Assembly (NCBI GenBank): GCA_958510825.1
Contig: OY294049.1
Span: 33,260,774-33,324,773 of the forward strand
Direction of reading: 5' to 3'
From: Brachypterus glaber
Lineage: Eukaryota; Arthropoda; Insecta; Coleoptera; Kateretidae
DNA length: 64,000 nucleotides
Shown: one piece after another, positions 1 through 10,889 of the stretch
How positions within the stretch are numbered: the first letter of the stretch is position 1
Layout: every line of letters begins with the position of its first letter
Notes under the pieces: model-generated
Seen by the model: only the letters and a program-made list of their open reading frames with translations
The model's database searches: none
What the model was told of the DNA's origin: nothing
Translations under genes and position numbers: made by a program

Positions 1-120
1 CAACTTTTGCAGTTGAATGCCTTTTGGACATGTTAAGTTTTGCAGTTCAATTCCTTCGTTTTAAGAAAAACATTTTTATAATTTTTTTGAAAATTGAAAT
101 TTAATTGATATTTAACTATA

Positions 121-1107
121 CAGTGCGGTCCAAAAGTCACCCCCCCCCCCTCTTAACTTTTGAACGAGTTGAGATATCGATTTCAAATTTAGAACTCTTA
201 AATAAGACAACTTAAACTATCTTTAAGCATATATTTGATACTTTTATCTCTTAAAATGTGGGCAGGGGGGCATGGGGAGAAATTTTTTTAAATGGAAAGG
301 CGGGTCGTGTGATACATCATTTTAAAGCCTTTAAAATTCTCTATATAACCAAAAAAATTTAAATTTTTTAAACATGTTTTTTAAGGTTTTGATTTTTCAG
401 TTTTTTGTGCTAAAACAATAAATTTTTAAGTTTTTTTTTTGTTAATTTTTATTTATGTCAACTAAAATTAGTTGAAAAGTATAATTTACTTTTTTTCATT
501 ATGAAATTAGGCATTCTTAAAAAATTGTTTGGATTTTTTAGAGAAATTTTGACAAAAATACCGATTTTCAACCCTATTTTAAACCAAAAAAAAATAAAAA
601 ATATACAGTTAAATGGAGAATTTTATAAGCTTTAAAATGATGTATCACACGACCCACCTTTCCATTTAAAAAAATGTCGCTTCATGCCCCCCTACCCACA
701 TTTTAAGAGCTAAAAGTATCAAATATATGCTTAAAAATAGTTTAAGTTGTCTTATTTAAGAGTTCTAAATTTGAAGTCGATATCTAAACTCGTTCAAAAG
801 TTAAGAGGGGGGGGGGGGGGGTGACTTTTGGACCACTCTGTATATCTTAAAAAAAATGTTTAAAAAAAATAAAAAATATACAGTTAAATGGAGAATTTTA
901 TAAGCTTTAAAATGATGTATCACACGACCCACCTTTCCATTTAAAAAAATGTCGCCCCATGCCCCCCTGCCCACATTTTAAGAGCTAAAAGTATCAAATA
1001 TATGCTTAAAAATACTTTAAGTTGTCTTATTTAAGAGTTCTAAATTTGAAGTCGATATCTAAACTCGTTCAAAAGTTAAGAGGGGGGGTGACTTTTGGAC
1101 CGCTCTG
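121..1107. mobile_element. Fold-back TIR element with duplicated right arm
   Basis: Arms of about 215 bp at 121-335 and 624-840 are inverted copies. The ends read CAGTGCGGTCCAAAAGTCAC and its complement, next to TA on both sides. The right arm and part of the centre are repeated directly at 841-1107. A homopolymer inside each arm differs in length: 11 C, 15 G and 7 G. No transposase frame is present. Related arms occur at 34038-35598 and, more diverged, at 18192-20135. Confidence 0.75.
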
Positions 1108-1681
1108 TATATCTTAACCTATAGTTTAATTTGCGAAAAAGATTTTTTTCGTTTGGACTTTGAAAATGCGACCTTATTTTAATATACCTAACCCTCTTTA
1201 CCCTTGTTAAAATCATACAAACTTCAATAACAGCAGGATCAGCAAAAATTCTATATTATTATCAACTTGTTCAATTAGTACAAAAATATTCTAATTCAAA
1301 ATTCATATTCAAATTTTACGGACGCAAAAAAATGCATCCAACTGTTAAACTGGGATTATCTCGACTAAACTGAGTTTAAATTAAAAAATGCTGCGTTTTG
1401 ATTGGTCGACCGTTTATTTAATCCAAGCTATCGTTGGTGCAAGTGGCCCTGTATCCATTAATGCATTATTATTTAGAAACGTAAGTAATCTAAAATTAAA
1501 GGCAGTTCATGTTGGATTGCCTTGTATAGGTCAGTTTTTGTTGGACCACCTTGTATAGGTGTTACTAAAATATTTCCGAATATATTTCTCGAGATATTTA
1601 CTAACAGCGCAAAATATTTTTAATTATTGATAACATATTATTATTAACGAGATTATTCCTATTTATTATTAATCAACTTAC
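1108..1681. other. No gene seen
   Basis: AT-rich sequence without a credible reading frame. A short motif containing CCTTGTATAGGT occurs twice near 1518-1560. Nothing else is recognised. Confidence 0.5.
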
Positions 1682-1859
1682 TGTATGGCGTAACGGAGAC
1701 TGTCCATGCCTCAAAACCGGGGCCGTAAAGTCTACTTTTTCTGTCTTCAAAAAAATCACTGCTTCCGAGAAAAATTTGATATAAACAAACAAATACAGAT
1801 TTGACCTCGTGCAACTTGAAAAACGAATCTACCATTTGCGAACGTTTCGAAATCAACAA
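1682..1859 (-). other. Possible 5' exon of an unrecognised gene
   Basis: On the minus strand a frame of about 59 codons runs to a consensus splice donor (GTAAGT, complement of 1676-1681). Residues include MVDSFFKLHEVKSV near the start and RLYGPGFEAWTVSVTPY before the donor. The stretch and its upstream flank (to about 1950) are more GC-rich than the surroundings and contain no repeat seen elsewhere in the window. If real, downstream exons would lie off the left edge. The protein is not recognised, and a chance frame or a noncoding first exon are real alternatives. Confidence 0.25.
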
Positions 1860-2229
1860 CGCTTAGAATGCGACTGAACACGACCGTCAGCTGTTTCTGG
1901 AAACGCTAGATCGGTGTTGTCAAACGCCGCTTGAAATCTGTAAATATCAGATTTTCTTCGTAGGGGATATAGTCCAGTCAAATAATAATTTTAAATGGAC
2001 TGCCGCCTATTTAGATTAGATAAAGAGAGAAGTTCTATAGAAAGAGATAAAAGCATATTTTAGACGATTCACTCACCGCAGTAATGAGGAGAATCCAGCG
2101 CATGCGCACTGATTCTGTTTTGACGTATGTCAATTATTTTAAGGTTATGAAACATTCTTTTGCGGAATTTTACAAAAATATCTACTTTTTTTATGCATAT
2201 TGTTACACCAGGCAAGCATTTATTTTTTA
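1860..2229. other. No gene seen
   Basis: Could be the promoter side of the candidate minus-strand exon ending at 1859. A purine-rich stretch at 2009-2055 vaguely resembles the left end of the CAATGG elements (4749, 11814, 19520) but is too diverged to call. Confidence 0.4.
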
Positions 2230-3215
2230 ATTAACTAAAGCTAAATTATTTAGCCTAGATATAATCCTATTTGATTCTTAAAATATATCGCCTTCTAAAT
2301 TCTGAAATATCGTATCTGAAAAATGCCTCCCATAAAAAAAAAACACCAAACCAAACTATTGTTAACGTAAACCAACGCCCCCATTAAAAAAATCAAACAG
2401 AAATTCTTGAGTATTTTAACAATATTTTGCTATATATTCTAACAAAAAAACTAGTGTACTGGTAGTAGTAGTTTGGTAGTTTGCTGGTTTGGTGTTTTTT
2501 TTTTTTAAATTGGACGCGTTGGTTTACGTTAACAATGGTTTGGTTTGGTAGTGTGCTGGTTTGGTGTTTTTTTTTTAATGGAAGGCGCTGGTTTACGTTA
2601 ATAATGGTTTGGTAGTTTGCTGGTTTGGTGTTTTTTTTTAATTGGAGGCATTTTTCAGATACAGATATATTTTAGGAATCAAATAGGATATTTAGGCTAA
2701 ATAATTTAGCTTTAGCTATTAAAAAAAAAAAACACCAAACCAGCAAACTACCAAACCAACTCCATTGTTAACGTAAACAAATGCCCCCATTAAAAAAATC
2801 AAACAGAAATTCTTGAGTATTTTAACAATATTTTGCTATATATTCTAACAAAAAAACTAGTGTACTGGTAGTAGTAGTTTGGTAATTTGCTGGTTTGGTG
2901 TTTTTTTTTTTAATTGGAGGCGTTGGTTTACGTTAACAATGGTTTGGTTTGGTAGTTTGCTGGTTTGGTGTTTTTTTTTTTTTAATAGCTAAAGCTAAAT
3001 TATTTAGCCTAAATATCCTATTTGATTCCTAAAATATATCTGTATCTGAAAAATGCCTCCAATTAAAAAAAAACACCAAACCAGCAAACTACCAAACCAT
3101 TATTAACGTAAACCAGCGCCTTCCATTAAAAAAAAAACACCAAACCAGCACACTACCAAACCAAACCATTGTTAACGTAAACCAACGCCTCCCATTAAAA
3201 AAAAACACACCAAAC
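2230..3215. repeat. Nested palindrome of TTGGTTTGG-rich units
   Basis: A unit of about 80 bp containing GTTTACGTTAACAATGG and GGTAGTTTGCTGGTTTGGTG occurs at least seven times in both orientations. The outer arms (2498-2719 and 2984-3210) are inverted copies. An inner inverted pair lies at 2720-2790 and 2910-2983. A spacer containing CAAACAGAAATTCTTGAGT occurs directly twice (2384-2475 and 2787-2875). No coding capacity. It looks like a fold-back element that expanded by inverted duplication. Confidence 0.7.
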
Positions 3216-3779
3216 CAACAACATTTATGTTGCCTAACGTATTGGACTGCTGTCCATTGCAATAAATCATAGACAAAATAACAATATGTCTATGCAATAA
3301 ATGCTGATATTATATCAGTGATATATTAAAGGGTAGTACTTAGGGTTGCCAACTCTGAACCATTAAAATAAGGGACAAGATCTCTAAAAAAAAAACGAAA
3401 CATTCTTTATTAAAGGAACACAAGCGCTTTTTTTTGTGGCAGAAGTCTCCCACATTGCAGAATATGGTAAAAAGGGGCATATCCAGTACCCATTACCCTC
3501 CCGAGACTAAACTAATGATAATTTTTCGATTTAATTGTGTTTTTTTTTTATATTTGCTATGCCTAAAAAGAAGAAAAAAAGAATAAAAAATTAAACGATT
3601 TTTTTTTAGCTTTTTCCCAAGTTTTTGTTTCTTTAGAGTTTTAGGAGAGCTGAATTATACTGAATATTTGTTTGCATTTTGTTTGCATACATAGAAAGTT
3701 TATAGAAGTATTTTGGATTAATATTGCCTTAAAGAAAAAATACACTGCCCAGTAAAAGAGCTTTCCCATTTTCCCCTCC
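3216..3779. other. No gene seen
   Basis: AT-rich sequence with A and T tracts. The frames here are short and compositionally biased. No recognisable element. Confidence 0.5.
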
Positions 3780-4165
3780 GCACGTAAAATGGATTTTTTA
3801 TTATCAGATTCACTTTTAGCAACCATAAAAACCTTAATATACCAATTTTCACGAAAACTACCATCTGCCCCTTTAGGGGCATAATAAGATTCACTTTCAG
3901 CAACCTCAAAAACCCCAATACACCAGTTTTCACGAAAACTACCCCACCCCTCAGGGGGTGAAATTAGAAAAAAAAGTATTATCAGATTCATATTCGTCGA
4001 CTCCAAAAACCCCTATATACCAATTTTGAAGAAAATATTAATAATATTGAAAAATATTTATCCCCTCACCCCCTCGGGGGTGGAATTATAAAAGTTTTTT
4101 ATTAGATTCAAAGTCAGCAACCTTGAAAACCCATATATAGCAATTTTCAAATTTTTCTAAAAAAA
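3780..4165. repeat. Tandem repeat, about four degenerate units of 80-95 bp
   Basis: Units share AGATTCACTTTCAGCAACC, then AAAACCCCAATATACCA, then a G/C hairpin such as CCCCTCAGGGGGTG. Units start near 3805, 3888, 3985 and 4105. The array directly abuts the dispersed repeat core at 4190-4345 and may be its tail when read on the minus strand. Confidence 0.65.
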
Positions 4166-4189
4166 ATGTATTTTCCCCCATTTGCCCCC

Positions 4190-4345
4190 CTTGCCGCAAC
4201 CCAATGTTTATCAAAAACAATCCCGAGCGAGAACTTTTGGTAACATACCTGTATGCTAAATTTCAAGTCTCAAGGCTTAAAGCGATCTTAAGTTATAGTG
4301 CCCACAAGATTTCCTGGACAGACCGATCGACAATTTTTTTTTTGC
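4190..4345 (-). repeat. Dispersed repeat core (family R), minus copy
   Basis: The reverse complement matches 47655-47835 and 57575-57795. Shared landmarks are a GGTCTGTC run, TTTGTGACCACGATAACTCG-like sequence, GACTTGAAATTT and GGGATTGTTTTTG. Three diverged copies identify a repeat family; its class is not clear. Confidence 0.6.
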
Positions 4346-4580
4346 TCGAAATTGATTTATATTGACATCAAACGTCATAAAATGCAAAAATACACAAAAA
4401 AAAAATTGAAAATTTTTACACGAATACAAGGCTTTCCGAAATTTTGAAAATTTTCTAAATGGGGAAGCAATAAAGTCCAAACCAACTTTCTACCCATCTT
4501 TGCTTAAGCCTTAAGGCATATATGCGAAAATACAACTTTACAATTTTGTGTTCTTTTTAACGTTTGATATTTAAAAACAA

Positions 4581-4751
4581 TTGAATCGGTTATTGCTAAA
4601 CACCCTGTCAAAAACCAATATTTAATAAAGTGCTAAGTGCAAAAAAAATAGGAATCTGAGTAAACACTTGTTTAGTGTGCAGTAACAGTTACTGAACACA
4701 TTATTAAATATCGGTTTTTGACTTAAGGTGTTTTAGCAATAACCGATTCAA
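4581..4751. repeat. Hairpin MITE
   Basis: TTGAATCGGTTATTGCTAAA at 4581 is mirrored by its complement ending at 4751, with arms of about 50 bp that include AAAAACCRATATTTAATAA. Its right end overlaps the first three bases of the CAATGG element starting at 4749. Confidence 0.7.
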
Positions 4752-5401
4752 TGGAGATTTCTCCATTTAGATTAGACAGGGACAAAAGTTCTACCCAAAA
4801 AGGATAGAAGTAATATCACCAACATAAGGAAAAAAAAAATCTACTAGGTTTTATGTTGGCTGCACTGTCAGTAACGCCATTTTCGTTAGCCACTGTCATT
4901 GTGTGAGCTGCGTTTGATATTGTTTTGATTTCAGTTTTTTGTGTGTTTTACTAAATATTGTGTTTTTATTGACTATTATAGTACTTTTACGAATTTTGAT
5001 ATTTAAATATTGTTTACCAAAGGTAAGTTCTTTCTTTATACCTTAGATTTAAAGCCTAGGCGAAATTCGTTTGGACTTTTGCAACCCTTGTAAAAACATC
5101 TTGGCATTTTGGTAGCTATAACAGAAATAACGCTAGTCATAAAATTTCTTGAAATGTAGAAACTGGTAACGATATTAAAATATATAATAATAATATATAG
5201 TTAATAATAAATATGATAAACGTTAAATAAATTCATATTTACCTTTTCATATTTGAGGTTATGTTTTGTAAATAAATAATTGAAAAAAATGCAATATTTT
5301 TTTAATTTATCTAAGTTGGTAGTGGTGTGCCGTGCACAAATGAGATAGAGATAGGGTATACGTCTTCTGTTTCATAATTCTAGTTGTACAGACCTCTATT
5401 G
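4749..5401. mobile_element. CAATGG TIR element, copy 1 with unusual interior
   Basis: Left end CAATGGAGATTTCTCC followed by GATTAGACAGGGACAAAAG; right end contains GAGATAGAGATAGGG and finishes CTCTATTG. The same ends occur at 11814-12848 and 19520-19928. The interior (about 4860-5320) differs from those copies. It contains a promoter-like stretch and, near 5022, ACCAAAG followed by the donor-like GTAAGTTC. The interior could be captured host DNA or an ancestral part of the element. Confidence 0.65.
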
Positions 5402-5720
5402 TGACACATGGGCATTAGGGTGAAGCGAAATACGAATTTAAGAATTTAAAAACACCTGATAGCATAAAAGTTACTACTTGTATTAACAAGTGTCCCACAA
5501 AAATTTGGGCCCCGAAATATTTCATCTACATTTTCCAGTTTTTGCTTGAAGTTAAAAATGCATGTCTGTAAATCACTACTTTTTTAAAATTAATATATAT
5601 TTTTCCTAGAGTATAAGAGTAGCAATTTTTTTTTGCTTTAAATCATTTTGTCATATTCTCTTTAAAAAGCCCCTAAAGTATGACCCTTGTTAAATGCCCC
5701 TAAGGGGCATTAGGGGACCT
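5402..5720 (+). repeat. Partial copy of the GGGTGAAGCGAAAT repeat
   Basis: 5410-5585 matches 35735-35905 closely (landmarks AAGTTACTACTTGTAT and TTGGGCCCCGAAATATTTCA). At 35.7-36.7 kb the same sequence is one arm of an inverted pair, so this is probably a truncated element. It ends near a small GCCCCTAAGGGGC hairpin at 5696-5710. Confidence 0.6.
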
Positions 5721-5918
5721 TAAAAATAAAAAAGTAAAAAAAACACATTTACGCTCTATGCGTACTCGGTGCGTAATATACTATTTTCAATGCCCAACCA
5801 CATCTTTTTTTTCAGTTTTAGTAGATAGGGCACTTTAGATGCAAAATCTGACATCGTCGCAAATCGCGGTCGATCGTGCAGCTAAAACAAAGAAAAGTGC
5901 AATAGCCAGCCAGGGCTT

Positions 5919-6998
5919 ATATCGTCGGCTTACAAGTAAAGAGCACTAAGTCCAAAAACATGGTTTTGAGATATTGACAAATTTAACTTTCATTGTTGCT
6001 TTTTAATTTTTGTAATTATTGTTTTTGGAAAAAAAACTACCACAAATTGCAATGACATGTTTGGACATAATAATGTCCCATTTGCAGTTAAATAAAGAAA
6101 AATTGAAGTAGTTTAATTCAACTAAATTTAAAAAAAGACATGGACTTAGTGCCTTTTACTTGTAGGCCCACGACGTCGACTTACAAGTAAAGAGCACTAA
6201 GTCAATAAAATAATATAAAAAACAACAATTAAAAATTAAAACCCTTCTATTAATTAAACGTAATGTATAACTATAAAGTATAAAACAAGATGTTTACATA
6301 AATTTTCAAAAACTAGATTTTTAAAAGAAGGGTTTGGACTTTTTGATTGTTTAAAGAACGTTTCCAAAATGAATAATAATAATTAATTAGTATTAATTAT
6401 ATGAAACTGCTTACTATGCCAGAACTAAGACAGTTTTCAGAGGCCATCGGCTGTGCCGGCAAAGAAGCATCTCATAGAGTCAATAATTATAATGAATCAT
6501 TATTAATGATAAAACACTTCACGGTGCAATTCTAAGGGCTGTTTTCCGAACTTGCCGCGAACTTTTTTCCTTATATTCTTGTTATTTATATAGTAACCAA
6601 GGATTTAAGAGCAAAATTAAAATAATCTATCTAGTTAAAATTTGAATGCGTTTGTCAGTACAATAAATAACGCGTTATTGTATCATATAAATGATTCAAG
6701 CAATCATATTTTTATAAATTAACTCTTTTTAGAAAGTCGTTTAGTGCAGAAACATTTGAAATAATCTACAAGTAAAACGCACTAAGTGCACTAAGTGACT
6801 TAGTGCCTATTGCCAGATAAAATTTTAATCAAAATCAAATTGGTGCATTTTGTATAGTGGGTAACTCCCTTGGCAGTCCACCTAGAAATTAGTTCGGTTT
6901 ACCTATACATAGATCATCAAAAATTAACTACAGTGCTATTAAAATCCCATTTTTGCAAAAAAGTGACTTAGTGCCTTTTACTTGTAAGCCGACGATAT
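5919..6998. mobile_element. Composite CACTAAGT element, copy 1
   Basis: TIRs read ATATCGTCGGCTTACAAGTA and its complement. The end motif CTTACAAGTAAA plus GCACTAAGTC recurs inside: a head-to-head junction near 6135-6205, and a cluster near 6770-6810 with three CACTAAGT words. A second copy at 58371-59542 lies in the opposite orientation with the same internal junction, so the composite has moved as one unit. No transposase is seen. Confidence 0.8.
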
Positions 6999-7270
6999 AT
7001 TACTCCGTTTTAATAAATTGCAGTTGTGCAGACCTTATATGCAAATTTATCGGGAACTGAAATTAGTTTGAAAACAGCGTCACGCGCAGATAATAAATAT
7101 GGATTTTTTTTATTTTAAAGTGGACAAACTAAACCACAATATGCGTCTCTAGAAAATGCAATGGCCAAAAAGATTAATTTCGAGAAAAGCGAGCATTTTT
7201 TTAATGTCAAGAAATTTAGCATCCTTGGTGGTGACAACGAGCAACGTTTAATTGTCTATTCGTCAACATT
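6999..7270. other. No gene seen
   Basis: Short AT-rich interval between two elements, without a credible frame. Confidence 0.4.
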
Positions 7271-7742
7271 TAAAACAAGCCGTGAAGATATGTAATTCTA
7301 CGCATTCCATTATATACTATTCAAAGTAAATGGTACAAATACTTGAAAGACAACTACAAAAAAATATATTTTTTCAAAAAAAAAAATAAATAAATAAATA
7401 AAACAATCCTTTTTTATTTTTTTCAAAAAAATTTATAATTTTACAACAATATGTGATTGTCATTCCTAACCTAACAATGTTATAGTTTTTATTTGTTTAA
7501 CTTATCTATTTATTTATTGTCTGATGATGTAGCTTTATGCTTACGAAACTGCAGTCACAAATATTTTAATAAAAAATTGTGAAGTCTGATTATGTTTCCC
7601 TTATATAAAAATAAAATTGTTGATTTTTTTTAAGTTTTTTTTTTATTTTTTTTTTAAGTATTTGGGAAAATGCAATATACCATTTACTGTGAATAGTATA
7701 TAATGTAATGCGTAGCATTTCATATGTTCACGGCTTGTTTTA
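7271..7742. mobile_element. TIR element, AAACAAGCCGTGAA family
   Basis: The left arm TAAAACAAGCCGTGAAGATA and the right arm are inverted copies for about 75 bp, sharing TTATATACTATTC and AGTAAATGGTA. The interior is A/T-rich and noncoding. Solo or partial ends of the family occur at 9812-9935 and near 22948, with weaker similarity near 15060 and 43535. Confidence 0.7.
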
Positions 7743-8523
7743 GTCTTCGCAGCTCGTTTAGTATTTTTTTTTTAATAAAAATTGAAGCGCTCGGAATTTT
7801 TTTTTTTAAATTTTCGCCTAAAATCATATAAATGGACGATACTATCGAATGGTAAGGGAATTGTAGGGTTTCCAACAAAACAAAAAATACCCCCAAAAGA
7901 GCACCGTGTATACAAAAAATACAAATAATAACTTTAAAAAATAAATAGATACTAACTATCCTCGATACTATAAAACGCAAAAAACCCTCCCCCCAACCAC
8001 AATGTTGAAATTAAAGGAAAATTTAAATATGTAGTTGGTATTTCATCAATCGAAAAGTTGGAAAAAATCGAGGGGTAAACCTCGATCGAAAATAGATACG
8101 GGAATTCCAAGAAATTCGAAGGAATTTCAAGGAATTCTGAGAAATTCGAAGGAATTCATATATGAATTCCTCGAGTCTATACAATGAATTCCAAGAAGTC
8201 TTACAACGGCAAAAATTGAGCTGATGAGCTTTTTTTGGTCGAAACTTGATTTTCTGGAATAAAAAAGTTGGTAATTCTTTAATCGAAAAGTTGGAAACAG
8301 TTGTGCTTTAGCCAAGTACTGAACAAACTCTATCGGTAACTCTGTTCTAAACTGTTGTATTTTGCTTTACCATTTTGAAAATTTTCAAAATTTCGGAAAG
8401 CCGTTTATTTCGTAATAAATCAATTCAACGAGCGGCTAAAGCATCCTTACCAGTACCTACAACTCTAAACGCTTCGGCGACTTGATGCATTATTGAATTT
8501 TCTAGTTACGAGATTTAACAGTT
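7743..8523. other. No gene; GGAATTC cluster at 8100-8195
   Basis: No coding signal. At 8100-8195 the words GGAATTC, GAAATTCGAAGG and GAATTC recur several times as a small degenerate minisatellite. Confidence 0.45.
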
Positions 8524-8533
8524 TAGAAATGAG

Positions 8534-9600
8534 TAGGGATCGGATTTTACCGAGTCGTGACGTCAAAATCCATAGCCGGGTACAACAAATGATTAATAAT
8601 TTTATAAAAATGTTTTATAAGCTATCAAACTGTAGTAGCTACTACAGAAAAGTATATAAATATTATGAAAATCCTCTAACGTTTTTATTTAAATAAAAGA
8701 AAATAAAAAAAAAACATAACAGATCCGAAAATTATGATTTAGTTGGACTTTTAAATAATCCAAATTATATTTAATAGTATTGTAACATGTTGGCTGGGTA
8801 TTCTATCAAGTTAAAAAAAATCTGCCTAGCCAATCCTTTTTTATTCGCAATAAAAGCTCACGTGACGTTTATAACTTGAAAAATGTTTTTAAAAATTTCT
8901 TCAAAATTATTATTTTTACTTTAGTCTTTTGTTTTTTATATTATAAATAAAGCGTGTACCATGTACGTTATTTTATTGGTTAGAATCACGCGCATGCGGA
9001 AACAAGGTTTTTATTGCAGTAAATTGAGTCATTTCGTTTGACTAACTTAGCAATGCGAATTAATTTCTTTTTTTGCTCTAACTCTTTCGCTTTTAATATA
9101 CCTATTGGGACTAATCTAATATTCATTTGTCACCGTTCATTTCATTAGTTAAATCCCTTTAATAAAATGTTCGTAAAACCATTACTTACTACGTGAATAC
9201 AAAAACCCATAAAGGAGATGAGAAGCAAGGGCAATTTAATATTTAAAGTAAGCAAAAAATTACAAAATTAATTTTAATCGCAAGTTATAAACGTCACGTG
9301 ACCTTTTATTGGCCAGGCAGATTTTTTTTAACTTGGTAAAAGTAATACCCAGCCACCATTCCACAATACTATAAAATTAAATTTGGATTATTAAAGAGCC
9401 CAACTAAATCGTAATTTACAGAATTATTTTTTTTTATTTTCTTTTACTTGAATAAAACGTTGATAATATTTATATAATTTTCTTTGGTAATGTAGTAGTT
9501 TGGCAACATATTAAACATTTTTATAAAATTAATATGAATTTGTTAACTTATTGTACCCGACTATGCATTTTGACGTCACGACTCGCTAAAATCCGATGTC
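8534..9600. mobile_element. Mutator-like fold-back element with long TIRs
   Basis: Arms at about 8536-8880 and 9284-9600 are inverted copies over about 320-345 bp, including CGGATTTTA, GAGTCGTGACGTCAAAAT and CACGTGACGTTTATAACTTG. TAGAAATGAG occurs immediately before the element (8524-8533) and immediately after it (9601-9610). Long arms with a 9-10 bp duplication are the usual form of Mutator-like elements; this assignment is an inference. No transposase lies in the 400-bp centre. Each arm carries a palindromic TGACGTCA word. Confidence 0.75.
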
Positions 9601-9811
9601 TAGAAATGAGGTACCGATATAAACAAGAAGGTATCGACTCATCTTTAGAAAAAATGTTATTAAAATTCGTCTGAACTATAAAATAGATATTACAAAAACA
9701 ATTGATAACAGAACGGAAATACACTATCTCGGCAAAAGGAAACCATATATACTCGTGTAAATCGCCACGTACCAGTTCTTTAATATGATAAAAAAATAGA
9801 AAAAAAGGTGA

Positions 9812-9935
9812 TAGATAAACAAGCCGCGAAGATATGTATACGCGTTCCATTATATTATATAATGGAATATAATTTATATACTTACTATTCACAGAAAATG
9901 GTATATTGCATTTACCAAAATACTTAAAAAAATTA
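9812..9935 (+). repeat. Partial AAACAAGCCGTGAA-family end
   Basis: AAACAAGCCGCGAAGATATG and the following ACTATTCACAGAAAATGG match the left arm of 7271-7742. The partner arm is not seen nearby. Confidence 0.55.
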
Positions 9936-10889
9936 ATTAAAAAAAAAAATTAAAAAAAATGCGTTTATTTTAAAAAAGATCTTTTTTAAAAAACGAAAAA
10001 ATACTAAAAAAAAGTTTTGCATAAAACGAAAAATTAAAAAAAATAAAATAAAAAAAATCAAAATTTATTTTTAAAAGTTCTTTTTTTTGAATACCAAAAA
10101 ATTTTGAAAAAATAAATTATTTAAAAAAAAAATAAAATAAAATTCATAAATTTTCGTTTTGACTTTTTAATTATTTAAAAAAAATAAAATAAAATTCATA
10201 CATTTTCAAAGAAAAACTTATTTTTCAAAAAAAAATTTATTTTATCTTTGCGAAAAGAGAAAAATAAAAAAAATGAAAATTATAGTTTTTTTATTATTTT
10301 AAACAGTGTAACACCCCATAACTTTTTTTGGGGGGATTACTTTCAAAATTGGTAAAATTGATTCTTATAATAAAAGTAATTTTTACCGAAAAAGTTACTT
10401 TAATCTGAATTTTCTTTCAGCTTTTTTCGATTTTTTTTTGTAAGTTAAACCCCCCAAAACTTTTTTGTTTTTGGAGGGGTTACTTTCAAAAACAATAAGG
10501 ATCTTCCCCCTATAGAACTTGATTTTTCCTGAAAATTTTAATACGATCGGATTATTCGTTCTTGAGTTATCATTTTTTAAAAAACGAAAAAAAAATAAAT
10601 TAATAAAAAAAGTAATTTTCAAAAAAAAAAAAATAATTTTTGATTTTTTTTTTAGTTTTCTTTTTCCGAAAACCGAAAAATAAAAAAAATCAAACATGTT
10701 GACATTTTTTGAAAAACATTTGAAAAAAAAAATTATTATTTTTTTTTTAATTTCAAAGATAAACTTAGTTTTCAAAATTTTGCAATATTTTTGTTTTAAT
10801 TTTCTTTTTGCGAAAAACGAAAAATAAAAGAATAATAAAATGAGTTTTATTTTTATTAAAACCCTTCTATTCACTTCACTGTACTTATA
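9936..10889. repeat. Low-complexity A/T tract with a minus-strand family F piece
   Basis: Long poly-A and poly-T mixtures dominate, and the long minus-strand frame here is Lys/Phe-rich low complexity. At about 10440-10570, minus strand, the sequence around CGATCGGATTATTCGTTC matches the dispersed repeat at 55711-56030. Confidence 0.55.

Noticed and set aside
3641..4006. 121-codon minus frame with repeated SFRENW
   Set aside because: The peptide repeat reflects the 80-95 bp tandem array at 3780-4165.
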